DNA from: an uncultured Gammaproteobacteria bacterium | GTDB lineage: Bacteria; Pseudomonadota; Gammaproteobacteria; CAMYKB01 | Direction: 5' to 3' | Assembly: GCA_947258875.1 (NCBI GenBank) | Contig: CAMYKB010000012.1 | Coordinates: 1 to 64,000 of the forward strand | DNA length: 64,000 nt | Shown here: one piece after another, positions 47,148 to 55,499 of the stretch | Layout of the letters: every line of letters begins with the position of its first letter | How positions within the stretch are numbered: position 1 is the first letter of the stretch | The notes under the pieces: model-generated | The model's input: the letters and a program-made list of their open reading frames with translations, nothing else | The model's database searches: none | What the model was told of the DNA's origin: nothing | Made by a program: the position numbers and the translations under genes

Positions 47148-49368
47148 TAAAGCATTCAATTTGCTTGACTTTGACAAGTATTCACGCCTGCTACGCAGCA
47201 TATTCCCATCTGGCGCTGATGTCACGATTTGTAACATGGATGGTGACTTATTGTGGACAACCGACTTGTCAGCAAGAAATCACAATATAGATGCTGCAGC
47301 ATTCCTTAAGAGCACGCTATCAGTAAAATCGTCAGATATTGAAACAGTAAGGCACAGCAAGCTGGGCGATGGTAACTTCTTGTACAGCATGGTAATGACA
47401 AACGATTCAGGTGAACAGATTGGTGCACTTGCGCTGGTCGTTGATTGCACAATCAAAAACCATAAACCACACAGCAATGATATAGCGGAGGAATTTTTGC
47501 AGGGCATAGCCGCCTGCATAAAGAGCGAACACCAAATAGTTGCGGAACTGGATGGCATGGCAGGAGAATTGGCAGAGCGCTACGATGAACTCAACCTGGT
47601 TTATGATACGGACGATCATGTCAATGGCTTGCAGGAAGCGCGTTTCGCACTACAGATATTGGTGGATAACTGTGCAACGTATATGGACGTTGGCATGAGT
47701 ACATTGCTACTACCAGACAGAAAAATATGTATCAGCCACATAAAAGATGAAAACCTTTCGGCGGAAAAAGCATCAATTGTCAGCCGCTTAAGAAAAGGTA
47801 TATTTAGCACCTCTGCAGCAAGCAAATGCGGCACGGTCGTCAATTCGCAAATGGGGGCTCGAAAAGCTCTCTCCATCCCTGTGCTGGGCGGCGATGGCAA
47901 TGTTACCGGCATACTCGCCACTATAAAAAATAGTCAAATGCCGGACTATACCAACAGTGACCGCAATCTACTGGAAGTCATGTCCAGGAAGGTTACAAAA
48001 ATTCTGCAGACTGTCTACGACCCGCTTACAGGACAATTAAATAGGTCTGGTTATGAATATCATGTTCGTCAGAATTTACTAGCCTCACAAGAGCAAGGCA
48101 CGACTCACTGCATTCTAGACCTTGATATAGATGACCTGCAAATCATTAATGACACCATCAGTTACCAGGCCGGTGATGAGATAATAAAGAATGTAGCAAA
48201 AGTCATAGATGATTTGATTCGCGATACTGACATTCTGTCCAGAACCGGCGGTGACGAATTCGGAGTCTTACTCGATAATTGCACATTAGAAGATGGCGAG
48301 AGTGTTGCAGAGAAGATTCGCCTCACAATAACCGCACTCGAATATACATGGCAGGATCAGAGAATTGAGATCAGCACGACGATCGGGGTTGCGGCCATAA
48401 CACCGGATTCAGAAAGTCCTGCGAGCGTTATCAGCACTGCAGAAGTCGCTCGCAACGCAGCCAAGGAATCGGGAAAGAACAGAGTGCAGGTATACAAAAA
48501 AGGCAATAGTGATCTTATACGCCGAAAAGGCGAAATGCAGTGGGTAAGTCGCATCAAGAACGCATTACGCGAAAACCGTTTTCAGATTTACAGCCAGGTG
48601 ATAGTACCATTGAGCAATAGGTCAGAAAATTTCCATGTGGAGATACTGCTGCGCCTTAGAGATGAAAACGGCGACATTCTGACGCCATGGGCGTTTATCC
48701 CTGCTGCAGAGCGCTATCATCTCATGCCTGACATCGACAAATGGGTGATAAATAAAACCCTGTCCGAATTCGTCCGGATCTGGAAAACAGACTGGGCTAA
48801 GAGTGCACAAGTATCTATCAACCTATCAGGCCAATCCATGAGTGCTCGCGACTTTCTTGGCTTCGTTATCGAACAACTGGGTCGCGAGGGCGTAGTAGCC
48901 AAAAACATTTGTTTCGAAATTACAGAATCAGCAGCAATTGAGAATATTGATGAGGCCAAAGAATTTATCTCTTCAATCAGAAAGCGGGGCTGCCGGTTCT
49001 CGCTTGATGATTTTGGGACAGGGTTAAGCTCATTCGCCTATCTAAAAAACCTTTCCGTGGATTACCTGAAGATCGATGGTAGTTTTGTTAAGGAAATTAT
49101 TGATGATCCAGTCTCTAATACAATGGTATCAGCCATCAACCAGGTAGGCCATGTCATGGGGCTTGAAACGCTTGCTGAATTCGTCGAAAACCAGGCCATT
49201 ATGAACCGTCTTGCCGAATTAGGTATTGATTATGCCCAAGGATATGGCATAGGCAAGCCAATGCCATTAGAAAAATATCTCGACGAAATCTCGAATATTC
49301 AGCGTGCCCCGCCTGGGAAAGGAAAATCTCAGACGAGAGGGCTACGCGCCGTTAGCAATAAAAGCTGA
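47140..49368 (+). CDS. GGDEF-EAL cyclic di-GMP protein with GAF-like sensor
   Basis: A 742-residue cytoplasmic protein. The N-terminal 150 residues are of unknown type, about 160-290 looks like a GAF domain, a diguanylate cyclase domain follows with intact GGDEF at 370-374, and a C-terminal phosphodiesterase domain reads EIL (501-503) for EAL but keeps NLSGQ, EITESA, DDFGTGLSS and LKIDGSF. Either or both activities are plausible. It begins at TTG 47140 with GGGGA upstream. It lies immediately before an ATPase with a predicted c-di-GMP-binding MshEN domain. Confidence 0.92.
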   Translation: MANKAFNLLDFDKYSRLLRSIFPSGADVTICNMDGDLLWTTDLSARNHNIDAAAFLKSTLSVKSSDIETVRHSKLGDGNFLYSMVMTNDSGEQIGALALVVDCTIKNHKPHSNDIAEEFLQGIAACIKSEHQIVAELDGMAGELAERYDELNLVYDTDDHVNGLQEARFALQILVDNCATYMDVGMSTLLLPDRKICISHIKDENLSAEKASIVSRLRKGIFSTSAASKCGTVVNSQMGARKALSIPVLGGDGNVTGILATIKNSQMPDYTNSDRNLLEVMSRKVTKILQTVYDPLTGQLNRSGYEYHVRQNLLASQEQGTTHCILDLDIDDLQIINDTISYQAGDEIIKNVAKVIDDLIRDTDILSRTGGDEFGVLLDNCTLEDGESVAEKIRLTITALEYTWQDQRIEISTTIGVAAITPDSESPASVISTAEVARNAAKESGKNRVQVYKKGNSDLIRRKGEMQWVSRIKNALRENRFQIYSQVIVPLSNRSENFHVEILLRLRDENGDILTPWAFIPAAERYHLMPDIDKWVINKTLSEFVRIWKTDWAKSAQVSINLSGQSMSARDFLGFVIEQLGREGVVAKNICFEITESAAIENIDEAKEFISSIRKRGCRFSLDDFGTGLSSFAYLKNLSVDYLKIDGSFVKEIIDDPVSNTMVSAINQVGHVMGLETLAEFVENQAIMNRLAELGIDYAQGYGIGKPMPLEKYLDEISNIQRAPPGKGKSQTRGLRAVSNKS

Positions 49369-49448
49369 ATTTCGAGAACAATAGTTAAATTGGAACCGTA
49401 TGAAGCACTTGGTTTTTTTAATGGATTACAGCAGGACAAGAATACATC

Positions 49449-51509
49449 ATGAGCGCAACTGAGGAACACATCAAGGCTGAGATCATGCATACCCAGATCG
49501 GTGTCATGACCTATCTTGCGCCCAAAGGTGTGCTATCCAATGAATCCGGGATAGCGGAATTACACGAATCCGTCAACGAATGCCTGCAGGCATTCGAAAC
49601 TCAGATTGTAATCGACCTGGCAAAAGTGCAAAGACTGAATAGCGCAGCGCTGGAGTCCCTGCTGGATATACAGGAAAAACTGGTAAAGGTCGGCGGCTGG
49701 TTGAAGGTTGCTCAGCTCAATTCACTCATTCGCGAGATTTTTTACATCACTGATTTCGCTGAATATGTTTGCATGGTCGAGCCTGAGGCAGGCAATGACA
49801 ATGAATATTACCCCAAAACATCTGGCGACAATAAACTACGCCTGGGCGACATCCTTGTTGAGCGCGGCCTCATCACCGAGGCAAGAATTTCAGAAGCCAT
49901 ACGCTTGCAGAAAAAACTCGACAAACGCATGGGGCAGATCATCATTGACAAAGGCTGGGTTTCTGAAAATGACGTACTTACCGCACTTGCCCAACAGCTC
50001 TCCGTACCCTTTGTCAGCCTGCGGACCGGCATCTACGACCCCGATATCGTTGAACAGCTTGATGTTGAAACCGCCACCAGACTCAAAGTGCTACCATTAT
50101 TCAAGGTCCGCGGCGCCTTGTCACTGGCAACAGCCGATCCACAGGCCATACATAGTTTCGACGAGATCGAAGAACGGCTTAACTGCCGCGTTCGACCCGT
50201 GCTGGCACGGCGCGAAGACATACTCAAGACTATCAACGAAGCGTACGCTGGAGATCGTTATACCGCCGAGTTAATTACAGAGATCGATGAAGACTTTGAA
50301 GTCATTGAGAACACCACCCCTGATGACTACTCGACGATTGACGAGATGGCAGCGGAAAGCCCGGTCATCAACCTGGTTAATTCAATTATACAGCGTGCGG
50401 TACACGACGGCGCCAGTGATATTCATATTGAACCTTCGCGCACCAAGTCAAGGGTTCGTTACCGTATCGATGGTGTATTGTATGAAGTCATGACGCCCAA
50501 GAGCGAACTACACGCAGCCCTGGTTTCTAGGCTCAAAGTTATGGCCAATCTGGATATTGCAGAACGCCGCATTCCACAGGACGGCCGCATCCAGGTTCAT
50601 ACGCAAGGCCGTTCAGTCGATCTACGCTTCAGTTCATTGCCTGGTTTGTTCGGAGAAAAAATCGTACTGCGCGTGCTGGATAAAAACCAGGCCATACTTG
50701 ATGTCAACAAACTGGGCATGACTGACGACAATCTTTCATGCTTCAAAGAGCTGCTCGAACGTAGTCACGGTTTGATTCTCGTTACCGGGCCCACGGGTAG
50801 CGGCAAGACTACCAGCCTTTATGCTGCGCTGAATTACTTGAACAGTATTGAAAAAAATATTGTCACCATCGAAGATCCCGTTGAATACCAGGTTGAGATA
50901 GTTAACCAAAATGAGGTCAAAAACAAAATCGGCCTGACTTTTGCGAAAGTATTGAAACATGTGCTGCGACAGGACCCCGATATCATCATGGTGGGCGAAA
51001 TCCGGGAACGCGAAACTGCAGAGATCGCTGTACAGGCAGCATTGACAGGCCATCTGGTGCTTTCCACACTACACACCAATGACAGCGTAGGCGCCATTAC
51101 TCGCATGATCGATATGGGGATTGAACCTTATCTTTTGTCATCAGCATTGATAGGCGTTGTTGCGCAACGCCTGGTAAGAATGATTTGCCCATCCTGCAAA
51201 ACCAGTTTCCTTGCACCACCCGATGTCATTGCACATTATGGTTGGGACTCACAAGCCAACATCCGTCTGCATAAAGGACGGGGATGCCCTGAATGCTATG
51301 ACTCGGGTTACAAGGGCCGTCTCGGCGTACATGAAATGCTGCAAGCCGATGAGGCACTACAAAAACTCGTCATTTCTAACCCCAGTCGCGACGAGCTAAC
51401 GTCATATCTTATGGAGAATAAAGTTAGGACACTATTCGATGATGCCTTGGATCGCTCACTGGAGGGATCTACTACGCTTGAAGAAGTATCCCGCGTTATT
51501 AGCAACTAG
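49449..51509 (+). CDS. STAS-MshEN-PilB fusion ATPase for pilus/pseudopilus assembly
   Basis: A 686-residue assembly ATPase of the GspE/PilB/MshE class. Residues about 14-108 form a STAS-like domain (VIDLAKVQRLNSAALESLL), not expected in this family. An MshEN domain follows (RLGDILVERGLITEARISEA from residue 131), with the repeated RLG-x2-L pattern that binds c-di-GMP in MshE. The motor has Walker A GPTGSGKTTS near 447, MVGEIRERETAEIA, an HTND motif and the zinc tetrad CPSC...CPEC. It probably links receiver or kinase signals and c-di-GMP to pilus extension (inference). Confidence 0.9.
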   Translation: MSATEEHIKAEIMHTQIGVMTYLAPKGVLSNESGIAELHESVNECLQAFETQIVIDLAKVQRLNSAALESLLDIQEKLVKVGGWLKVAQLNSLIREIFYITDFAEYVCMVEPEAGNDNEYYPKTSGDNKLRLGDILVERGLITEARISEAIRLQKKLDKRMGQIIIDKGWVSENDVLTALAQQLSVPFVSLRTGIYDPDIVEQLDVETATRLKVLPLFKVRGALSLATADPQAIHSFDEIEERLNCRVRPVLARREDILKTINEAYAGDRYTAELITEIDEDFEVIENTTPDDYSTIDEMAAESPVINLVNSIIQRAVHDGASDIHIEPSRTKSRVRYRIDGVLYEVMTPKSELHAALVSRLKVMANLDIAERRIPQDGRIQVHTQGRSVDLRFSSLPGLFGEKIVLRVLDKNQAILDVNKLGMTDDNLSCFKELLERSHGLILVTGPTGSGKTTSLYAALNYLNSIEKNIVTIEDPVEYQVEIVNQNEVKNKIGLTFAKVLKHVLRQDPDIIMVGEIRERETAEIAVQAALTGHLVLSTLHTNDSVGAITRMIDMGIEPYLLSSALIGVVAQRLVRMICPSCKTSFLAPPDVIAHYGWDSQANIRLHKGRGCPECYDSGYKGRLGVHEMLQADEALQKLVISNPSRDELTSYLMENKVRTLFDDALDRSLEGSTTLEEVSRVISN

Positions 51510-51520
51510 ACAGGTTCACT

Positions 51521-52654
51521 ATGCCACTAGAAATGCCCCCACAAGTTGTCAGTGAAAAACCACAAAACCGATTTGTCCAAAACATGACAAACTGGCAGGA
51601 GCTGTTACACAAGAAGGGCAAGGTGGCGGATAAGGATCGGATGTTTTTTACGGAACAGCTTTCTCTAATGCTGGAAACAGGTGCCAGCCTGCCGCAGGCA
51701 TTAACTACCCTCAAGGCACAGTCTGATAATCCGGCCATGGCCTACCTCATCGATGATCTAATGAACAATATCACCGAAGGTAATACTTTCTCATATGCAT
51801 TATCCTTGCACCCGGAGGTATTCAGCACGACATATATTAATCTGGTTGCCGCCAGTGAAAGGGGTGGTTTTATGCATCAGGTACTGACACAGCTCCAGGA
51901 GATGGAACAAAAACGCGAGGAGTTGCGCAACACACTGGTTTCTTCATTTTCATACCCCGCGTTCCTGGTTTTTTTCTCTTTTGCTGTAGTCGTTTTTGTG
52001 CTGGTTGTCGTATTCCCCAAGTTCGGTGACATGTTTGCGAGCATTGAGGATCAATTACCCGCTACCACCATCGGGCTAATGGCAGCCAGTAATATCTTGA
52101 CACAGTACTGGATATTCATCCTTGGTGGCATCATGGTTTGTATGCTATTCCTGAGATACTGGTTAAAAAGTCCTGATGGAATACGGTATCTGGATAGCTT
52201 TAAGCTGGGTGCGCCTGTGCTGAAAGATGTCTTTATTAAACTGTACCTGGTGCAATCACTACGCGTCATGAGCCTGTCACTACGCAATGGTGTTAGCGTT
52301 ATGGATACGCTGGCAGCCTGCAAGGGCGTGGTGCGTAACACCGTGTACCAACAATTCATTAACGACGTCGAGGCCCAGGTGCAGGAAGGTGCCGGGCTTG
52401 CCGTGGGATTCAACAAGACCGATTTCATACCCCCTATCGCCGAACAAATGATTACCACCGGCGAGGAAACAGGCAACCTGCCCAAGGTGATGGGACGTAT
52501 CGCGGATTATTATGAACGCCAGTTATCGAAAAATCTGAAGGCGCTTTCAAAACTGGCTGAACCGATCATGTTACTGGTGATGGGTGTGGTGGTGGGTGTG
52601 CTGGTGAGCTCACTCATCCTGCCAATCTTCAAACTTTCCCGCGCCGTCAGCTAA
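51521..52654 (+). CDS. Inner-membrane platform protein (PilC/GspF family)
   Basis: A 377-residue polytopic protein that couples the ATPase to pilin assembly. It has two repeated cytoplasmic domains of the T2SF type (FFTEQLSLMLETGASLPQAL; YLVQSLRVMSLSLRNGVSVMD) and three membrane helices including the last near residues 345-372. It lies 12 bases after the ATPase gene; then a 226-base gap with its own promoter precedes the pilin genes. Confidence 0.94.
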   Translation: MPLEMPPQVVSEKPQNRFVQNMTNWQELLHKKGKVADKDRMFFTEQLSLMLETGASLPQALTTLKAQSDNPAMAYLIDDLMNNITEGNTFSYALSLHPEVFSTTYINLVAASERGGFMHQVLTQLQEMEQKREELRNTLVSSFSYPAFLVFFSFAVVVFVLVVVFPKFGDMFASIEDQLPATTIGLMAASNILTQYWIFILGGIMVCMLFLRYWLKSPDGIRYLDSFKLGAPVLKDVFIKLYLVQSLRVMSLSLRNGVSVMDTLAACKGVVRNTVYQQFINDVEAQVQEGAGLAVGFNKTDFIPPIAEQMITTGEETGNLPKVMGRIADYYERQLSKNLKALSKLAEPIMLLVMGVVVGVLVSSLILPIFKLSRAVS

Positions 52655-52809
52655 CCGTTCGCCTAAAGAATTCCTGAAAACTGCCGACATTATGCCCATA
52701 GGGGCAGGTTTGCCGTGCTTGCGCATTAAAACCCCTTAAAACAAGCAGATCCTGACCTGCTTAGCGTGCACCCGCGACACACGGTCACCTGGTCGTCACC
52801 AGCGGCCAT

Positions 52810-52836
52810 TAAAGTTTACTGCGCGACGGCCGATAA
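52810..52836 (+). promoter_or_regulatory. Consensus sigma28 (FliA) promoter before the pilin operon
   Basis: TAAAGTTT-N11-GCCGATAA, an exact match to the sigma28 consensus in both boxes and spacing. It lies 45 bases before the first pilin start, on the coding strand of the pilin operon. Confidence 0.9.
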
Positions 52837-52880
52837 ATAAGCACGAATCATCAATTATTGGAACATATGGAGTACACATA

Positions 52881-53447
52881 ATGGACAGTCATTCTTATTC
52901 AGTACAACGGGGTTTCACTCTGGTCGAGTTGTTAATCGTGGTCATCATCCTGGCCATCTTGGCGGCTATCGTCGTGCCGCAGTTTGCATCCTCCACCGAG
53001 GACGCCAAACTGTCGTCACTGGATTCCAATCTGGCCAATGTGCGCTCAGCGATGGACCTGTATTACCAACAGCACGGCGGCCGTTATCCTGGTCAATACA
53101 GGGAGACCAACGGTACCACTCTATCAGGCAATGACGCAGACAAACTCGCGGCATTAAAAGCACAATTGACACTATATACCGATGTCAATGGCAAGACTGC
53201 GACCGTCAAGGACGCCACCTTCAAATACGGTCCCTACTTCAAGAAGGAAAACCTGCCAGCCAACCCCATCACCGATTCAAATGATGTGGCGTTCCAGGGC
53301 ACCGCCGCGCTGGGCATGACGGGTGTAGCTGATCCATTTGCTACCACACCGGCAAAAGGCTGGAAGTACGATGTCGTCACTGGCCAGTTTATCGCCAATG
53401 ACGCGCGCACCATTCCTAATACCACGACTACCTACGACAAGCGCTAA
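52881..53447 (+). CDS. Major pilin/pseudopilin (GspG/MshA-like)
   Basis: A 188-residue type IV pilin-like protein. Peptidase cleavage is expected after Gly11 (QRG/FTLVE), leaving Phe1 and the Glu5 needed for assembly; the hydrophobic helix LLIVVIILAILAAIVVPQF follows. The globular part includes ALKAQLTLYTDVNGK and ends near TTTYDKR, with no clear terminal disulfide. It is first in the operon and probably the major subunit. GGAG lies before the ATG. Confidence 0.93.
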   Translation: MDSHSYSVQRGFTLVELLIVVIILAILAAIVVPQFASSTEDAKLSSLDSNLANVRSAMDLYYQQHGGRYPGQYRETNGTTLSGNDADKLAALKAQLTLYTDVNGKTATVKDATFKYGPYFKKENLPANPITDSNDVAFQGTAALGMTGVADPFATTPAKGWKYDVVTGQFIANDARTIPNTTTTYDKR

Positions 53448-53473
53448 TCGCTATAGCGTACAGATGGATAAGT

Positions 53474-54022
53474 ATGAGGTGTACAGCTGACAAGGGAATG
53501 TCGCTACTGGAAATACTGGTAGTCATCAGCATCATGGGGATCGTCACAGTAGTGGCGATCCCCAATTTGTCATCAACGGACGAAAAGAAACTTGATGTCG
53601 TTGCCAATGAAGTTGCCCAGGCCATACGCTTTACACGCAGCGAGGCGATACGAACCGGTAAACCCCATGGCATTAGTGCCACCGTCAACGCTCAGCGGCT
53701 GCGCGTTTATGAACTCAAAGAAGTCTTTGGCTTTCCTGCCCCCGACTATTCGGTACGCAACCCCGTCGACAAGAAACTCTACGACCTGCAATTTGCTAAT
53801 GAGCCGGGATGGCGAGGGGTCAGCCTTACCAACATCTATTTCAAATTCGTGGGTATCGCCACACCGCAGGACGACATCGGCTTCGATCCCACAGGGTTAC
53901 CCAAGCATGAAAGTGCAGGATCCATTTCCATGCTTGAGCAGGCAACGCTCACGCTCGGATACGCGGGGCACCAACGCACAGTGATCGTGGCACCCATAAC
54001 AGGGCGGGTGACCATCCAATGA
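53474..54022 (+). CDS. Minor pseudopilin (GspH/FimT/MshC-like)
   Basis: A 182-residue pilin-class protein with cleavage after Gly8 (DKG/MSLLE), Glu5 present, a hydrophobic helix and the GspH-type beginning of the globular domain (AQAIRFTRSEAIRTG). Such minor pilins prime assembly at the tip. The stop overlaps the next gene by four bases. Confidence 0.9.
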   Translation: MRCTADKGMSLLEILVVISIMGIVTVVAIPNLSSTDEKKLDVVANEVAQAIRFTRSEAIRTGKPHGISATVNAQRLRVYELKEVFGFPAPDYSVRNPVDKKLYDLQFANEPGWRGVSLTNIYFKFVGIATPQDDIGFDPTGLPKHESAGSISMLEQATLTLGYAGHQRTVIVAPITGRVTIQ

Positions 54023-54510
54023 AAGCGTTGAAAGCGAGCCAACCTGGAGCACAACGCCAGCGCGGCCTATCCTATGTCGAAGTGCTGGTCGCGATGGCAC
54101 TCATCGCCGTTAGCCTGATACCGGCGCTGGATGCATTACAGACCGGCATATTGGGTGCAGGCGTTCATGAGTCCTACGCCGTGGAACACTACCACGTGAC
54201 CGCCAAGACGGAAGAAATACTGGCACAACCCTTCGGCAGCCTTTTGTCTGCAGCCGCCGCAGCCGGCAACCCGAACACACTGAGCAGCTACACCGAAGCC
54301 GCAGGTACGCCAAACCGGCGCCTGGTGTACCTCTCCTTTTACGATGCCGATAACTCCGATGGCGACAACGATCCATTTACTATTGCCGACGCCAACAGCG
54401 ATGCTGATAACAACCCATACACGGGCAGTGATGTCGATATCAGCCTGCTATGGGTACGTGTGGTAATCGAAGCTACGGCACAGTCCATGGAAACACTGAC
54501 CAGCAGATGA
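54019..54510 (+). CDS. Minor pseudopilin (PilV/GspI/MshD-like)
   Basis: A 163-residue protein with cleavage after Gly16 (RQRG/LSYVE), Glu5 present, and a helix AMALIAVSLIPALDAL. A stretch rich in Asp and Asn (YDADNSDGDNDPF... DANSDADNNP) near residues 112-140 looks like a metal-binding loop. The stop overlaps the following start (ATGA). Confidence 0.88.
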   Translation: MKALKASQPGAQRQRGLSYVEVLVAMALIAVSLIPALDALQTGILGAGVHESYAVEHYHVTAKTEEILAQPFGSLLSAAAAAGNPNTLSSYTEAAGTPNRRLVYLSFYDADNSDGDNDPFTIADANSDADNNPYTGSDVDISLLWVRVVIEATAQSMETLTSR

Positions 54511-55499
54511 AAAACAAACTATTTCAAGCTGGCCTAACGCTGACTGAGTTATTGCTTACAGTTGCGATCGCCTCGCTGATCATGACAGGCCTGGCCGGCG
54601 TTATCTCCCAGACACTGCAAGCGGAAGATGCCACGCGTGAGCACAATAACCTCACGCAACAGGCACGTTTTGCCATGCAGCGTATGGCCGCAGCCGTGCG
54701 GGGTACGCAGCGACTGATATTGCCGCTAGCAAATAATCCAAATACCGACTGGCGTGAAAACGTACGTGAAGAAACGGTACCTGCATCGCCGCCCGAGGGC
54801 AGTAGCACCAAGGCCACTGCGGTTCTTGCAGTCAGCTTGTCGCCGACTCAAGATTATGATGACGATGGATTCATGGATGCTGATAACGATAAGGATGGGC
54901 TGATCGACGAAGATATCGGCTCTGACAACAATGCTGACGGTACGTCAGGGCTAGTCAATATTGATGATGATGGTGACGGGCTAGTCGATGAATCCAACAA
55001 GGAAGATGATGATGAAGATGAAGACACAGCAGGCACCAAAGACGAAGATCCGCTCAATGGCCTGGATGATGATGGCGATGGCAGCGTTGATGAGGACATA
55101 GGTTCAGATACTAACGCGGACGGATTTCCCGGCTTGATGGGTACCGATGAAGATGGTGACAGCCAGATCGATGAATCAAACAAGGAGGACGACGACGAAG
55201 ATGAAGACGATCGTGGCACCATAGACGAAGATTGGTTAGATACGGTGGCTTTCCACCTAAATGGCTCGCGTCTTATAGAGCGTCAACCTGCGCTAACCGA
55301 TGTCAACACCGATGGCTTAGTTACAGGCGCTGATTTCACTGAGAGCATCATCGCCGACAACGTCACGTATTTCCGCGTAGAACGCATCCCCCAAGGTGGC
55401 AACCGCGCAGTTTTAGTCGACATTACGCTGGAGCTGACCGGTGCCAGTGGCGAAGTCGTCAGCCTCAACACCCGTGTACGCGTGGGGGGCACACCATGA
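54507..55499 (+). CDS. Minor pseudopilin (PilW/GspJ/MshO-like) with calcium-binding-type repeats
   Basis: A 330-residue protein with cleavage after Gly9 (FQAG/LTLTE) and Glu5 present. Residues about 115-250 are an acidic insert containing two copies of a unit of about 60 residues, each with DxDxDG-type loops (DDDGDGLVDE, DEDGDSQIDE) and a run KEDDDEDED. These loops resemble thrombospondin type 3 or dockerin calcium sites. The start at 54507 follows the upstream gene by ATGA overlap; an in-frame start at 54450 lies inside that gene. Confidence 0.9.
   Translation: MKNKLFQAGLTLTELLLTVAIASLIMTGLAGVISQTLQAEDATREHNNLTQQARFAMQRMAAAVRGTQRLILPLANNPNTDWRENVREETVPASPPEGSSTKATAVLAVSLSPTQDYDDDGFMDADNDKDGLIDEDIGSDNNADGTSGLVNIDDDGDGLVDESNKEDDDEDEDTAGTKDEDPLNGLDDDGDGSVDEDIGSDTNADGFPGLMGTDEDGDSQIDESNKEDDDEDEDDRGTIDEDWLDTVAFHLNGSRLIERQPALTDVNTDGLVTGADFTESIIADNVTYFRVERIPQGGNRAVLVDITLELTGASGEVVSLNTRVRVGGTP

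Noticed and set aside
52680..52760. Possible sigma54 promoter before the pilin operon
   Set aside because: No GG and GC pair at the required 10-base separation could be placed; the sigma28 site downstream is exact and explains the region.
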